Positions 1 through 6,834 of a DNA stretch of 35,410 nt are shown in pieces. This DNA comes from Acidobacteriota bacterium. GTDB taxonomy: Bacteria > Acidobacteriota > Vicinamibacteria > Fen-336. The stretch covers positions 1-35,410 of the forward strand of contig QHVJ01000084.1 in assembly GCA_003222275.1 (NCBI GenBank). The letters are read 5' to 3'. Every line of letters begins with the position of its first letter. Positions within the stretch are counted from its first letter, which is position 1. Under the pieces are notes generated by a model, which worked only from the letters and a program-made list of their open reading frames with translations, was not told the origin of the DNA and made no database searches. The translations under genes and the position numbers were made by a program.

Positions 1-1
1 C

Positions 2-757
<756 letters not shown>

Positions 758-788
758 GGCGGCGTCTTTCGCGCGGCGTAATCCCTTA

Positions 789-844
789 CCGGCGCCGTAA
801 CGCCGGCGTGCGGAAGTCGGTGAGACCGTGGGTCTTTCCCACGG
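789..844 (+). terminator. two hairpins downstream of the sigma-54 activator
   Basis: Two perfect inverted repeats lie in the 157-base gap after the activator gene. The first has a 6-bp stem CCGGCG/CGCCGG with a 6-base loop (789-806). The second has a 7-bp stem CCGTGGG/CCCACGG with a TCTTT loop (826-844). Neither is followed by a T-run, so they are not standard intrinsic terminators. They could aid Rho-dependent termination or protect the 3' end. Confidence 0.35.
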
Positions 845-914
845 CATGCCCCTTGCTGAATGCGCCGGTGGCGGGGAACGGCCGCGCGAAAGCGTCCTCG
901 GAAGGAGGCGGCGA

Positions 915-1322
915 GTGGATCGAGCGGTGACAGTCGGGACGCGACGGACCCGGTGGCGCGGCCTGGGGACGGCGTTGCTCCTCGCACTCGGCGCCGCGGG
1001 CGTGAGCGCGCCGGGAGACATCCCGTCGTCACCGCCGCGGGCATTCGAGATGATCGCCTCCCGCTTCAGTTTCGAGCCGGAGACGCTGGAGGTGGCGGAA
1101 GGGGAGCGCGTCCGGCTGACCCTGCGCTCCACCGACACGGAGCACGGCTTCAGCGTCAGGAAGCTGAACCTCAAGGTCGCGGTGCCGAAGACCGGCGAGC
1201 CGGTGACGGTGGAGTTCGTCGCCGGCAAACCCGGGACCTACGAGTTCAAGTGCTCCGAGTACTGCGGCTCGGGCCACGGCCGGATGAAGGGCCGGATCGT
1301 CGTCACGCCGAGGGCTCGATGA
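915..1322 (+). CDS. membrane-anchored CuA-type cupredoxin (cytochrome oxidase subunit II-like domain)
   Basis: The GTG start at 915 is chosen because AGGAGG sits at 903-908, six bases upstream; the frame extends further up but without a better start. The 135-residue product has a basic N-terminus and one hydrophobic segment (about residues 16-31), which is a signal or membrane anchor. A cupredoxin domain follows. The C-terminal motif CSEYCGSGHGRM with upstream EHGF supplies the full CuA ligand set: His77, Cys113, Glu115 (carbonyl), Cys117, His121 and Met124. This is the binuclear copper site of cytochrome c oxidase subunit II and N2O reductase, here as a single domain without the two-helix oxidase anchor. 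No subunit I is present, so an electron carrier or copper-trafficking role is inferred. The stop overlaps the next start (ATGA), implying translational coupling to the barrel gene. Confidence 0.85.
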   Translation: MDRAVTVGTRRTRWRGLGTALLLALGAAGVSAPGDIPSSPPRAFEMIASRFSFEPETLEVAEGERVRLTLRSTDTEHGFSVRKLNLKVAVPKTGEPVTVEFVAGKPGTYEFKCSEYCGSGHGRMKGRIVVTPRAR

Positions 1323-2152
1323 GGCCCTCGCGCGGCACGGCGGGGGCGGGCCTGATCCTCGGCGCCGTTCTTCTCGCTTCCCCGCTCGCCGCCCAGGACG
1401 AGGAGATCGATCCCCTGGAGCCGGACTTCACGGTCATGAGCCTGCCGACGACGCTCCGGCTGCCGCGGCACCGCGCCGCCTTCCGCCTCACGCACCGCTT
1501 CACCCGGCCCCTCGGCGAGGGCGATTTCGGGGACCTCGTGAAGTCCTTCTTCGGCTTCGACTCCGCGGCCCAGGTCGGGATCGAGCTGCGGTTCGGAATC
1601 TTCTCGGGCTCCCAGCTCGGCGTCTACCGCACGAACGACCGGGCCATCGACTTCTTCCTGAAGCAGGACGTCCTGCGGCAGAACGGGCATCCGGTGGGCG
1701 TCTCGATCTTCGGGGCCGTGGAAGGACAGGACAATTTCTCGGAGGAGCACTCGCCGGGCCTCGCCCTCGTCGTCTCCCGCAAGCTCGGCCCGCGCGCCAC
1801 GGTTTACGCGGAACCGGCCTGGGTCGGCAACACCGCCCGCCCCGGCGAGGCGGCGGACCACGACCGCACCGTGTTCGTTGGGCTCGGCGCCCGCGTCCGC
1901 CTCGGATCTTCCGCGTACCTCGTCGGCGAGCTCGCGCCCCGGCTCGCCGGCTTCAAGGGGACGAACCCCGTCCACCCGTCGGAGCGCGCCGCCAACCACC
2001 TGAGCTTCGGCATCGAGAAGCGCGTGGGCGGCCACTCGTTCCAGCTCAATTTCTCGAACTACTTCGCCACCACCCTCGCCACCATCGCGCGCGGCGCGGG
2101 CAGCGGTGACGACTGGTACATCGGCTTCAACCTGTCGCGGAAGTTTTTCTGA
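1319..2152 (+). CDS. DUF5777-like outer-membrane beta-barrel protein
   Basis: The start ATG at 1319 overlaps the stop of the CuA gene by four bases. The 277-residue product has a signal peptide ending near LAAQ (about residue 25). Repeated amphipathic strands follow, with a C-terminal aromatic residue (NLSRKFF), typical of outer-membrane barrels. The N-terminal mature segment contains SLPTTLRLPRHRAAFRLTH, which resembles the opening strand of DUF5777 barrel proteins; I assign that family from memory at moderate confidence. No catalytic motif is seen. Coupling to the CuA gene suggests the two work together, perhaps in metal passage or redox chemistry at the outer membrane, but the function is unknown. 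Confidence 0.7.
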   Translation: MRPSRGTAGAGLILGAVLLASPLAAQDEEIDPLEPDFTVMSLPTTLRLPRHRAAFRLTHRFTRPLGEGDFGDLVKSFFGFDSAAQVGIELRFGIFSGSQLGVYRTNDRAIDFFLKQDVLRQNGHPVGVSIFGAVEGQDNFSEEHSPGLALVVSRKLGPRATVYAEPAWVGNTARPGEAADHDRTVFVGLGARVRLGSSAYLVGELAPRLAGFKGTNPVHPSERAANHLSFGIEKRVGGHSFQLNFSNYFATTLATIARGAGSGDDWYIGFNLSRKFF

Positions 2153-2195
2153 GGATGCATTTCCCTGCGATGCGACCTCTTCGAATGGAGGTCCC

Positions 2196-2621
2196 ATGAG
2201 AAATCCGATCGCCGTCCTCGTCCTCACGCTGGTCGCGGGCGCCTGCGGGGGGGGCGGCTACTCGTCGCCGTCCACGCCTTCCGCCCCCGCGACGACCCCG
2301 CCGGCCGCGGCCGCCTTGACGGTGACGATCAGCTCCACGGGCGTCGATCCCCGGAGCCTGCAGGTCCCGATGGGCGGCACGGTTACGTTCGTGAACAACG
2401 ACAGCCGCACGCACCAGATCATGTCGGACCCGAACCCGCTCCACAACGACTGCCCGTCGATCAACGACGTCAGCACGCTCGCGCCGGGGCAGAGCCGCCA
2501 GACAGGATCGTTCATGGTCGCCAAGGCGTGCGGCTATCATGACCACATGAATCCGGACAGCACCGGGCTTCAGGGCGTCCTCCTCGTCGGCGGCGCCCAG
2601 GACCCCGGCCCGCACTACTGA
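2196..2621 (+). CDS. cupredoxin-domain lipoprotein, copy 1
   Basis: ATG at 2196 is preceded by GGAGG at 2187-2191. The 141-residue product has a short hydrophobic signal ending in the lipobox-like VAGAC (Cys17). A Ser/Thr/Pro/Ala linker and a small cupredoxin fold follow. Candidate type 1 copper ligands are His73 (RTHQI) and the C-terminal cluster Cys112, His115, His117 and Met118 in CGYHDHM. A further Cys86 in HNDCPSIN is conserved in copy 2. It could form a disulfide with Cys112, in which case no blue copper site would exist. The protein is expected to be a lipid-anchored periplasmic electron carrier or copper protein. It is followed 40 bases later by its paralogue and lies between the CuA gene and the FTR1 iron permease. 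Confidence 0.85.
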   Translation: MRNPIAVLVLTLVAGACGGGGYSSPSTPSAPATTPPAAAALTVTISSTGVDPRSLQVPMGGTVTFVNNDSRTHQIMSDPNPLHNDCPSINDVSTLAPGQSRQTGSFMVAKACGYHDHMNPDSTGLQGVLLVGGAQDPGPHY

Positions 2622-2661
2622 GAGGAACGAGCCCGTTCCCCATCCCCATGGAGGCGACCCC

Positions 2662-3114
2662 TTGAATCTTCCGGTCTTCCGACGCTCTCCGGCCGTTGGC
2701 ATTCGCGCCGGCCGGTGGCTGGCCGCGCTGGTCCTGGCCGCCGCCGGCGCGTTCACCGCCGGCGGCTGCGGGGGCAGCTCGTCCCCGAGCACGCCGACTC
2801 CGGTGCCGACCGCGACCCCGCCCCCGGGCGGCGCGGTGACGGTCACCCTATCCGGAGGCGTGGCCAGCCCCAAGCAGGTCGAGATCAACGTCGGTCAGCG
2901 CGTCGCGTTCGTGAACAACGACACCGTGGCCCACGAGATCGCCTCGAACCCCCACCCGATCCACACCGATTGTCCGCCGATCAACGAGGTGGGCGGACTC
3001 GCTCCCGGGACCGCACGTCTCACGGGCGCCTTCACCATCGCCCGCACCTGCGGCTACCATGACCACGGCATGCCGGACAACGCGAGCCTGCAGGGGACCA
3101 TCATCATTCATTAG
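2662..3114 (+). CDS. cupredoxin-domain lipoprotein, copy 2
   Basis: The start is TTG at 2662, with GGAGG at 2650-2654 seven bases upstream; the ATG at 2649 runs into a stop within six codons. The 150-residue product has a longer signal region with lipobox TAGGC (Cys36), a Thr/Pro linker and a cupredoxin domain clearly paralogous to copy 1. Shared blocks are FVNNDxxxH, HxDCPxIN, LAPG and CGYHDH. Candidate ligands are His91, Cys130, His133, His135 and Met137. The Met lies one residue further from the histidines than in copy 1, so the two sites may differ in copper geometry or potential. Cys104 matches Cys86 of copy 1. The pair looks like a tandem duplication followed by divergence. Confidence 0.85.
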   Translation: MNLPVFRRSPAVGIRAGRWLAALVLAAAGAFTAGGCGGSSSPSTPTPVPTATPPPGGAVTVTLSGGVASPKQVEINVGQRVAFVNNDTVAHEIASNPHPIHTDCPPINEVGGLAPGTARLTGAFTIARTCGYHDHGMPDNASLQGTIIIH

Positions 3115-3184
3115 TATCCGTCCTCCCCCATCTCGCTCACTCGGGGAGACCCCTCGTTCGCTGCCACGTGCTCCTTTGTCTGTT

Positions 3185-3211
3185 CTCTGCGGCCTCTGCG
3201 GTCCTCTGCGG
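3185..3211 (+). repeat. three short direct repeats CTCTGCGG
   Basis: The octamer CTCTGCGG occurs at 3185, 3194 and 3204 within the 3115-3289 gap. The surrounding stretch is C/T-rich and non-coding. It resembles decayed simple-sequence repeats rather than a CRISPR; no function can be assigned. Confidence 0.5.
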
Positions 3212-3254
3212 CCTCGGCGTTGAAAGGCAACTCCCGCCGGTATTCGTCTCCGGT

Positions 3255-3284
3255 TTGACGGAAGCGGCGGGCGCGGTGTACGCT
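3255..3284 (+). promoter_or_regulatory. candidate sigma-70-type promoter of the iron permease
   Basis: TTGACG (3255-3260) is separated by 18 bases from TACGCT (3279-3284), which keeps the conserved first T, second A and last T of the -10 box. Transcription would start near 3291, giving a leader of about five bases to the ATG at 3296. This matches the lack of any ribosome-binding site and places the Fur-like dyad just downstream of the -10 box. Confidence 0.45.
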
Positions 3285-3289
3285 GAAAC

Positions 3290-3312
3290 TTGAAAATGAA
3301 ATTCATTTTCAA
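3290..3312. promoter_or_regulatory. Fur-box-like operator overlapping the iron permease start
   Basis: A perfect inverted repeat, TTGAAAATGA, three bases (AAT), then TCATTTTCAA, spans 3290-3312. Against the classical 19-base Fur box (GATAATGATAATCATTATC) the central 19 bases (3292-3310) match at 15 positions, counted by hand. It is a conspicuously AT-rich island in GC-rich DNA and sits directly on the start codon of an FTR1-family iron transporter. Fur or a related metal regulator is therefore the expected ligand. Because the dyad also encodes the first residues of the signal peptide, codon constraint alone could not easily produce a perfect 10-bp arm pair. Confidence 0.75.
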
Positions 3313-5212
3313 TATTGCGGGGATCCTCCTGCTCCTCGCTTCCGGCTGCGCCCGGGCCCCTGCCGCCTCAGTCCCCTCCGTGGAAGGCAGCGACGCCGAG
3401 CGAGTCGTGGCCCTCCTCGACTACGTCAGCGGCGACTATGCCCTCAATGCGAAGGACGGCGTTCCCGCGAGCCGGGACGAGTACGAGGAGCAGCTCCGGT
3501 TTGCCGGAGACGCCCGCCGCCTGGCGGCCCGCCTCCTCGGTCCCGGCGCCGAACGCGAGCCGCTCGGAAGGCGCATGGCCGAGGTGGAGGCGAGGGTCCG
3601 CGCGCAAGCGACGCCGGAAGCCGTGGCCGAGGCGTGCCGCGCCGCCCGCGAAGAGACGATCATCCGCTTCGGCCTTCGCACGACCCCCGCCGAGCGGCCC
3701 TCGCTGGCCCGGGCGCAGGCGCTCTACGTGGAGTCGTGCGCCATCTGCCACGGGCCGCGCGGGGAGGCCGACACCGAAAGGGCGCGGGAGCTCGATCCGC
3801 CTCCGGCCCGCTTTCGGAGCCCCGACCGCTTGCGCGACCTCTCGCCCTTCCGCGTCTACAACTCGCTCACCTTCGGCGTCCCCGGCACCGCGATGGCGTC
3901 CTTCGAGTCGCTGTCCCCCGCCGACCGCTGGAACCTCGCCTTCTACGTGATGCGGCTCGGCCACGAGGGGGAGGCGCCCCGCGGCCCCGTCGATCTCACC
4001 CTGCCCGAGCTGGCCACGGGTTCCGACCGCGACCTGTTGCGGACACTGCGCGAGCACGGCCACCCCGATCCGCCGCAAGCGCTGGCCTACGCGCGGCAGG
4101 AGGCGGCCTTCGGCGAAGCGCCCGCGGGCATCGACCTGGAGCGTACGCGGAGGATGATCGGCCGGGCCCGGCAGGCGTTTTCCGAGGGCCGGGCCGAGGA
4201 CGCCGATCGGATCGCCATCGATGCGTATCTCCAGGGCTATGAGCCACTCGAGGCGCGCCTCCGCGCGCGCGACCCGCAGGCCACCGCCGCGGTCGAAGGC
4301 GCCTTCCGTGACCTCCGCGCGTCGATCAGCCGTGGCGACCGGGCCGCGGTGGACAGCGACGCCCGCCGGCTCGACCGCCTGCTCGCCGACGGCCGCGTCC
4401 CGAGCCGGCCGCTCGTTCCTTTCGCCGCCGCCTTCCTGATCTACCTCCGCGAAGGGCTGGAAGCCGCTCTTCTCGTGGGGGCGCTCCTGGCCGGAGTGCG
4501 TCGGCTCGGCCGCCCCGACGCGCGCCGCTACCTCCATGCGGGCTGGCTGGCCGCCCTGCCCGCGGGCCTCGCCACGTGGTGGCTCTTCCAGCGCGTGGTG
4601 ACGGTGAGCGCGGACGAGCGGGAGCTGGTCGAGGCCGGGGTGGCGTTGCTGGCGGCCGCGGTGCTGTTCTCGGTCAGCTTCTGGATGATCTCGAAGATCG
4701 AGGCGCGGCGATGGACCGGATACCTGCGCCGGCGGCTGGAGGAGAGCCTCAGCGGCCGCCGCCTCGTGCTCCTCGCGGGCCTGTCGTTCCTGGCCGTCTA
4801 TCGCGAGGCCGCGGAGACCGTCCTGTTCACGCAGGCCCTGCTGCTGGAGTGCGAGGGGCAGCGCGGCCACGTCTGGGCGGGGGCGGCGGCGGGCGGGCTC
4901 TCCGTGATGGGCGTGGCCCTCGTCATGAGCCGCACGGTGATGCGTCTGCCGATGGGACCGTTCTTCGCCGTCTCGAGCGCCCTGCTGTGCGGCCTCGCGA
5001 TCAGCTTCGCGGGCGCCGGCATCTACGACCTCGTGGCCGCGGGCTACCTCGCGCCCCGGCCGGTCACGTTCCCCGAGATCCCCTGGATGGGCATCCATCC
5101 GGACCTGACCGGTCTCGTGGTCCAGCTCACGATCGTGGCCGTGATCCTCGGAGCGGCGGTCACGACGCTGCGGCGCGGGCCGGCCGAGGCCGCGAAGGAC
5201 CGCTCGAGTTGA
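3296..5212 (+). CDS. cytochrome c/FTR1 family iron permease fusion
   Basis: ATG at 3296 is preferred; an in-frame TTG lies two codons upstream (3290). No ribosome-binding site is visible, fitting a leaderless or short-leader mRNA. The signal ends in lipobox LASGC, so the N-terminus may be lipidated and periplasmic. A helical region precedes a class I cytochrome c domain with heme motif CAICH (about residues 148-152). A downstream Met (GVPGTAMASF) is the probable axial ligand. The C-terminal half is an FTR1 permease with several membrane segments and two REXXE iron-binding motifs, REGLE (about 385-389) and REAAE (about 503-507), as in yeast Ftr1p and EfeU. It should import iron, with the heme domain taking electrons when Fe(II) is oxidised for transport. 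The same fusion exists in other bacteria. It overlaps the glutaredoxin-like gene (TTGA) and is probably Fur-controlled. Confidence 0.92.
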   Translation: MKFIFNIAGILLLLASGCARAPAASVPSVEGSDAERVVALLDYVSGDYALNAKDGVPASRDEYEEQLRFAGDARRLAARLLGPGAEREPLGRRMAEVEARVRAQATPEAVAEACRAAREETIIRFGLRTTPAERPSLARAQALYVESCAICHGPRGEADTERARELDPPPARFRSPDRLRDLSPFRVYNSLTFGVPGTAMASFESLSPADRWNLAFYVMRLGHEGEAPRGPVDLTLPELATGSDRDLLRTLREHGHPDPPQALAYARQEAAFGEAPAGIDLERTRRMIGRARQAFSEGRAEDADRIAIDAYLQGYEPLEARLRARDPQATAAVEGAFRDLRASISRGDRAAVDSDARRLDRLLADGRVPSRPLVPFAAAFLIYLREGLEAALLVGALLAGVRRLGRPDARRYLHAGWLAALPAGLATWWLFQRVVTVSADERELVEAGVALLAAAVLFSVSFWMISKIEARRWTGYLRRRLEESLSGRRLVLLAGLSFLAVYREAAETVLFTQALLLECEGQRGHVWAGAAAGGLSVMGVALVMSRTVMRLPMGPFFAVSSALLCGLAISFAGAGIYDLVAAGYLAPRPVTFPEIPWMGIHPDLTGLVVQLTIVAVILGAAVTTLRRGPAEAAKDRSS

Positions 5213-5460
5213 CCCGCCGCCTGACGCTGCTCGGGCAGCCGGGCTGCCACCTGTGCCACGAGATGCGCGCGGTGGTGGAACGGGTGGTGGCCGGCACGGA
5301 CGCGGCGCTTGTGGAGGAAGACGTCAGGAGCGATCCCGGCTGGCGGCATTACCGGCTCGAGATCCCGGTGCTCCTCCTCGACGGGGCCGAGATCGCGCGG
5401 CACCGCGTCGACGAGAACGAGCTGCGCCGCCTCCTTGCCGCCCCTACCTCTCCGTCCTGA
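5209..5460 (+). CDS. glutaredoxin-like small thioredoxin-fold protein
   Basis: TTG at 5209 overlaps the permease stop by four bases (TTGA) and is preceded by AAGGA at 5195-5199. The 83-residue product has the active-site motif GCHLC (CxxC) after the first strand, a central EEDV strand and the cis-Pro segment EIPVLLLDG typical of glutaredoxin family proteins. It lacks a signal peptide, so it is cytosolic. As the second gene of the Fur-type operon it may reduce imported iron or thiols linked to the permease; this is inference. Its 3' end overlaps the convergent PKD-protein gene by 17 bases. Confidence 0.85.
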   Translation: MTRRLTLLGQPGCHLCHEMRAVVERVVAGTDAALVEEDVRSDPGWRHYRLEIPVLLLDGAEIARHRVDENELRRLLAAPTSPS

Positions 5461-6802
5461 ACGCGAACACGACCCGCTCTCCGGGCCGTCCCTTCAGGCG
5501 GAAGACGATCGCGCTCTCGGTGACGAGCGCGACCTCGCCCGCGATGACGCGGACGCTGCCCGCTTCCAGGCTCCCCGTCGTGCCCAGCTCGAAGCGCCAG
5601 GTCCCTGGCCTTCCCGCCGCCTCGACCACCTGGGCCTCGATGCGGTTGACGCCGCGGCGGCCGACGGCGGCGCCCGCCGAACGCCCGCGGGAGGCGAATG
5701 CCGCCGCCTCCCCGTTGACGACCACCTGCCCGCTGCCGCCGTCCAGGTCCAGCTCGCTCGCCCACGCAATGCGCCGCGCCGCCGACATCGGCTCGACCGG
5801 GCCCACGCTCGCGCCCGTGTTCTCGTTCACGACGATGTGCCAGATGCGGCATTCCTTGTGGGTTCCCTGGCCCACGCAGGCCCGGGCGTCGAAAGTCCGG
5901 CTGGCCGGCGGGAGCGTGGTCGGAGGTGGCCCGGGCATGACGGCGGTTGCCGACACGCCCGTGAGGCGGTAGACCTGCGTCACGCTGCAGCCGTCCTTCA
6001 GGTCGTCGATGCCGTCGCCGTCGAAATCATAGATGAACTTCAGGTTGACGCCGGTGCTCGCGCACTCGTCGAACGTGACCTCGAAGGGCTCCTTGCCCTG
6101 GGGCGGGAAGGGGAAGATCTTGAAGTCGGCCGAGAACGGCTGCGGGGTCACCGTCGTCGTCGTGGTGGTGGTCGTCGTCGTCGTGACCGGCGGGAGCGTG
6201 ACGCCCGGCGGCAGCGTGATCGCGCTGGTGGTGGTGGTGGTGTCGTTGCCGCTGAGGGCCACGGCGGTGCCCGCCACCGCCGCCCCGCCGGCCACGATAC
6301 CGAGCACGGCGCCCGAGGACAGGCCGCCGGCGCCGACGACGAAACCCGGAATGATGCTCGGAGCGCCCGGCGTGGCCCCCACGACCACGGTGGCCTTGGT
6401 CAGGAACGGAGCCACGGGCACGTCCCGCTTGCACTCGGACGCGCGCACCACCACGATCGGCTTGTACTCGGCCGTGCGTCCCTCGCCCCCTCCGCTGCTC
6501 ATGCCCTCGACGTAGTAGTCGACGAACTTGATCGACCGCTTCGGCTTCGGGAGCACGTACCCGACGCACGGCATGTCCGGCCGGCCGTCCACGAAATACC
6601 AGTGGGGCGTTCCCCCCGCGCGGAAGTAGACGCGGGAGCGCGCGAGGCCGGCCGCGGGCACGAAGCAGGCGCTCATCTTCGGATACTGCTCGGCGACGAT
6701 GCAACCCACCGCCTTGTGGTCGATCGTCACGCCCTGCGCGGACACGACCAGCGGCATCAGGCCGAGGCCCGCCGCCAGCACCGGCATGAGGCTCCGCTTC
6801 AC
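5444..6802 (-). CDS. exported PKD-like domain protein with polythreonine linker
   Basis: GTG at 6802 gives a clean signal peptide (MKRSLMPVLAAGLGLMPLVVSAQ); the longer frame would intrude on the next gene. The 452-residue product has an N-terminal domain containing several Cys residues (VGCIV, SACFV, MPCVG, ECKRD). A Gly/Ala hydrophobic stretch (about GAVLGIVAGGAAVAGTAVAL) follows, then a Thr-rich linker and a PKD-like domain with YDFDGDGIDD, a calcium-loop-like signature. The C-terminal beta-rich region is not recognised. It is probably a surface or periplasmic structural or adhesion protein. No ribosome-binding site is obvious. The start lies 32 bases after the end of the upstream membrane-protein gene, on the same strand. 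Confidence 0.75.
   Translation of the reverse strand: MKRSLMPVLAAGLGLMPLVVSAQGVTIDHKAVGCIVAEQYPKMSACFVPAAGLARSRVYFRAGGTPHWYFVDGRPDMPCVGYVLPKPKRSIKFVDYYVEGMSSGGGEGRTAEYKPIVVVRASECKRDVPVAPFLTKATVVVGATPGAPSIIPGFVVGAGGLSSGAVLGIVAGGAAVAGTAVALSGNDTTTTTSAITLPPGVTLPPVTTTTTTTTTTTVTPQPFSADFKIFPFPPQGKEPFEVTFDECASTGVNLKFIYDFDGDGIDDLKDGCSVTQVYRLTGVSATAVMPGPPPTTLPPASRTFDARACVGQGTHKECRIWHIVVNENTGASVGPVEPMSAARRIAWASELDLDGGSGQVVVNGEAAAFASRGRSAGAAVGRRGVNRIEAQVVEAAGRPGTWRFELGTTGSLEAGSVRVIAGEVALVTESAIVFRLKGRPGERVVFAFRTER
6152..6184 (-). repeat. trinucleotide tract encoding eleven threonines
   Basis: A GTC/GGT-type trinucleotide tract on the plus strand reads as eleven consecutive Thr codons (ACG and ACC mixed) in the PKD-type protein, with another Thr run near 6227-6240. 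It forms a flexible, possibly O-glycosylated linker. In-frame slippage would change its length without a frameshift. Confidence 0.8.
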
Positions 6803-6834
6803 GTGGCGGGATGCTACCACAGCGACTCGAAGGG

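Noticed and set aside
3185-3211. CRISPR-like short repeats
   Set aside because: Units are eight bases with one- or two-base spacing and no cas genes are present.
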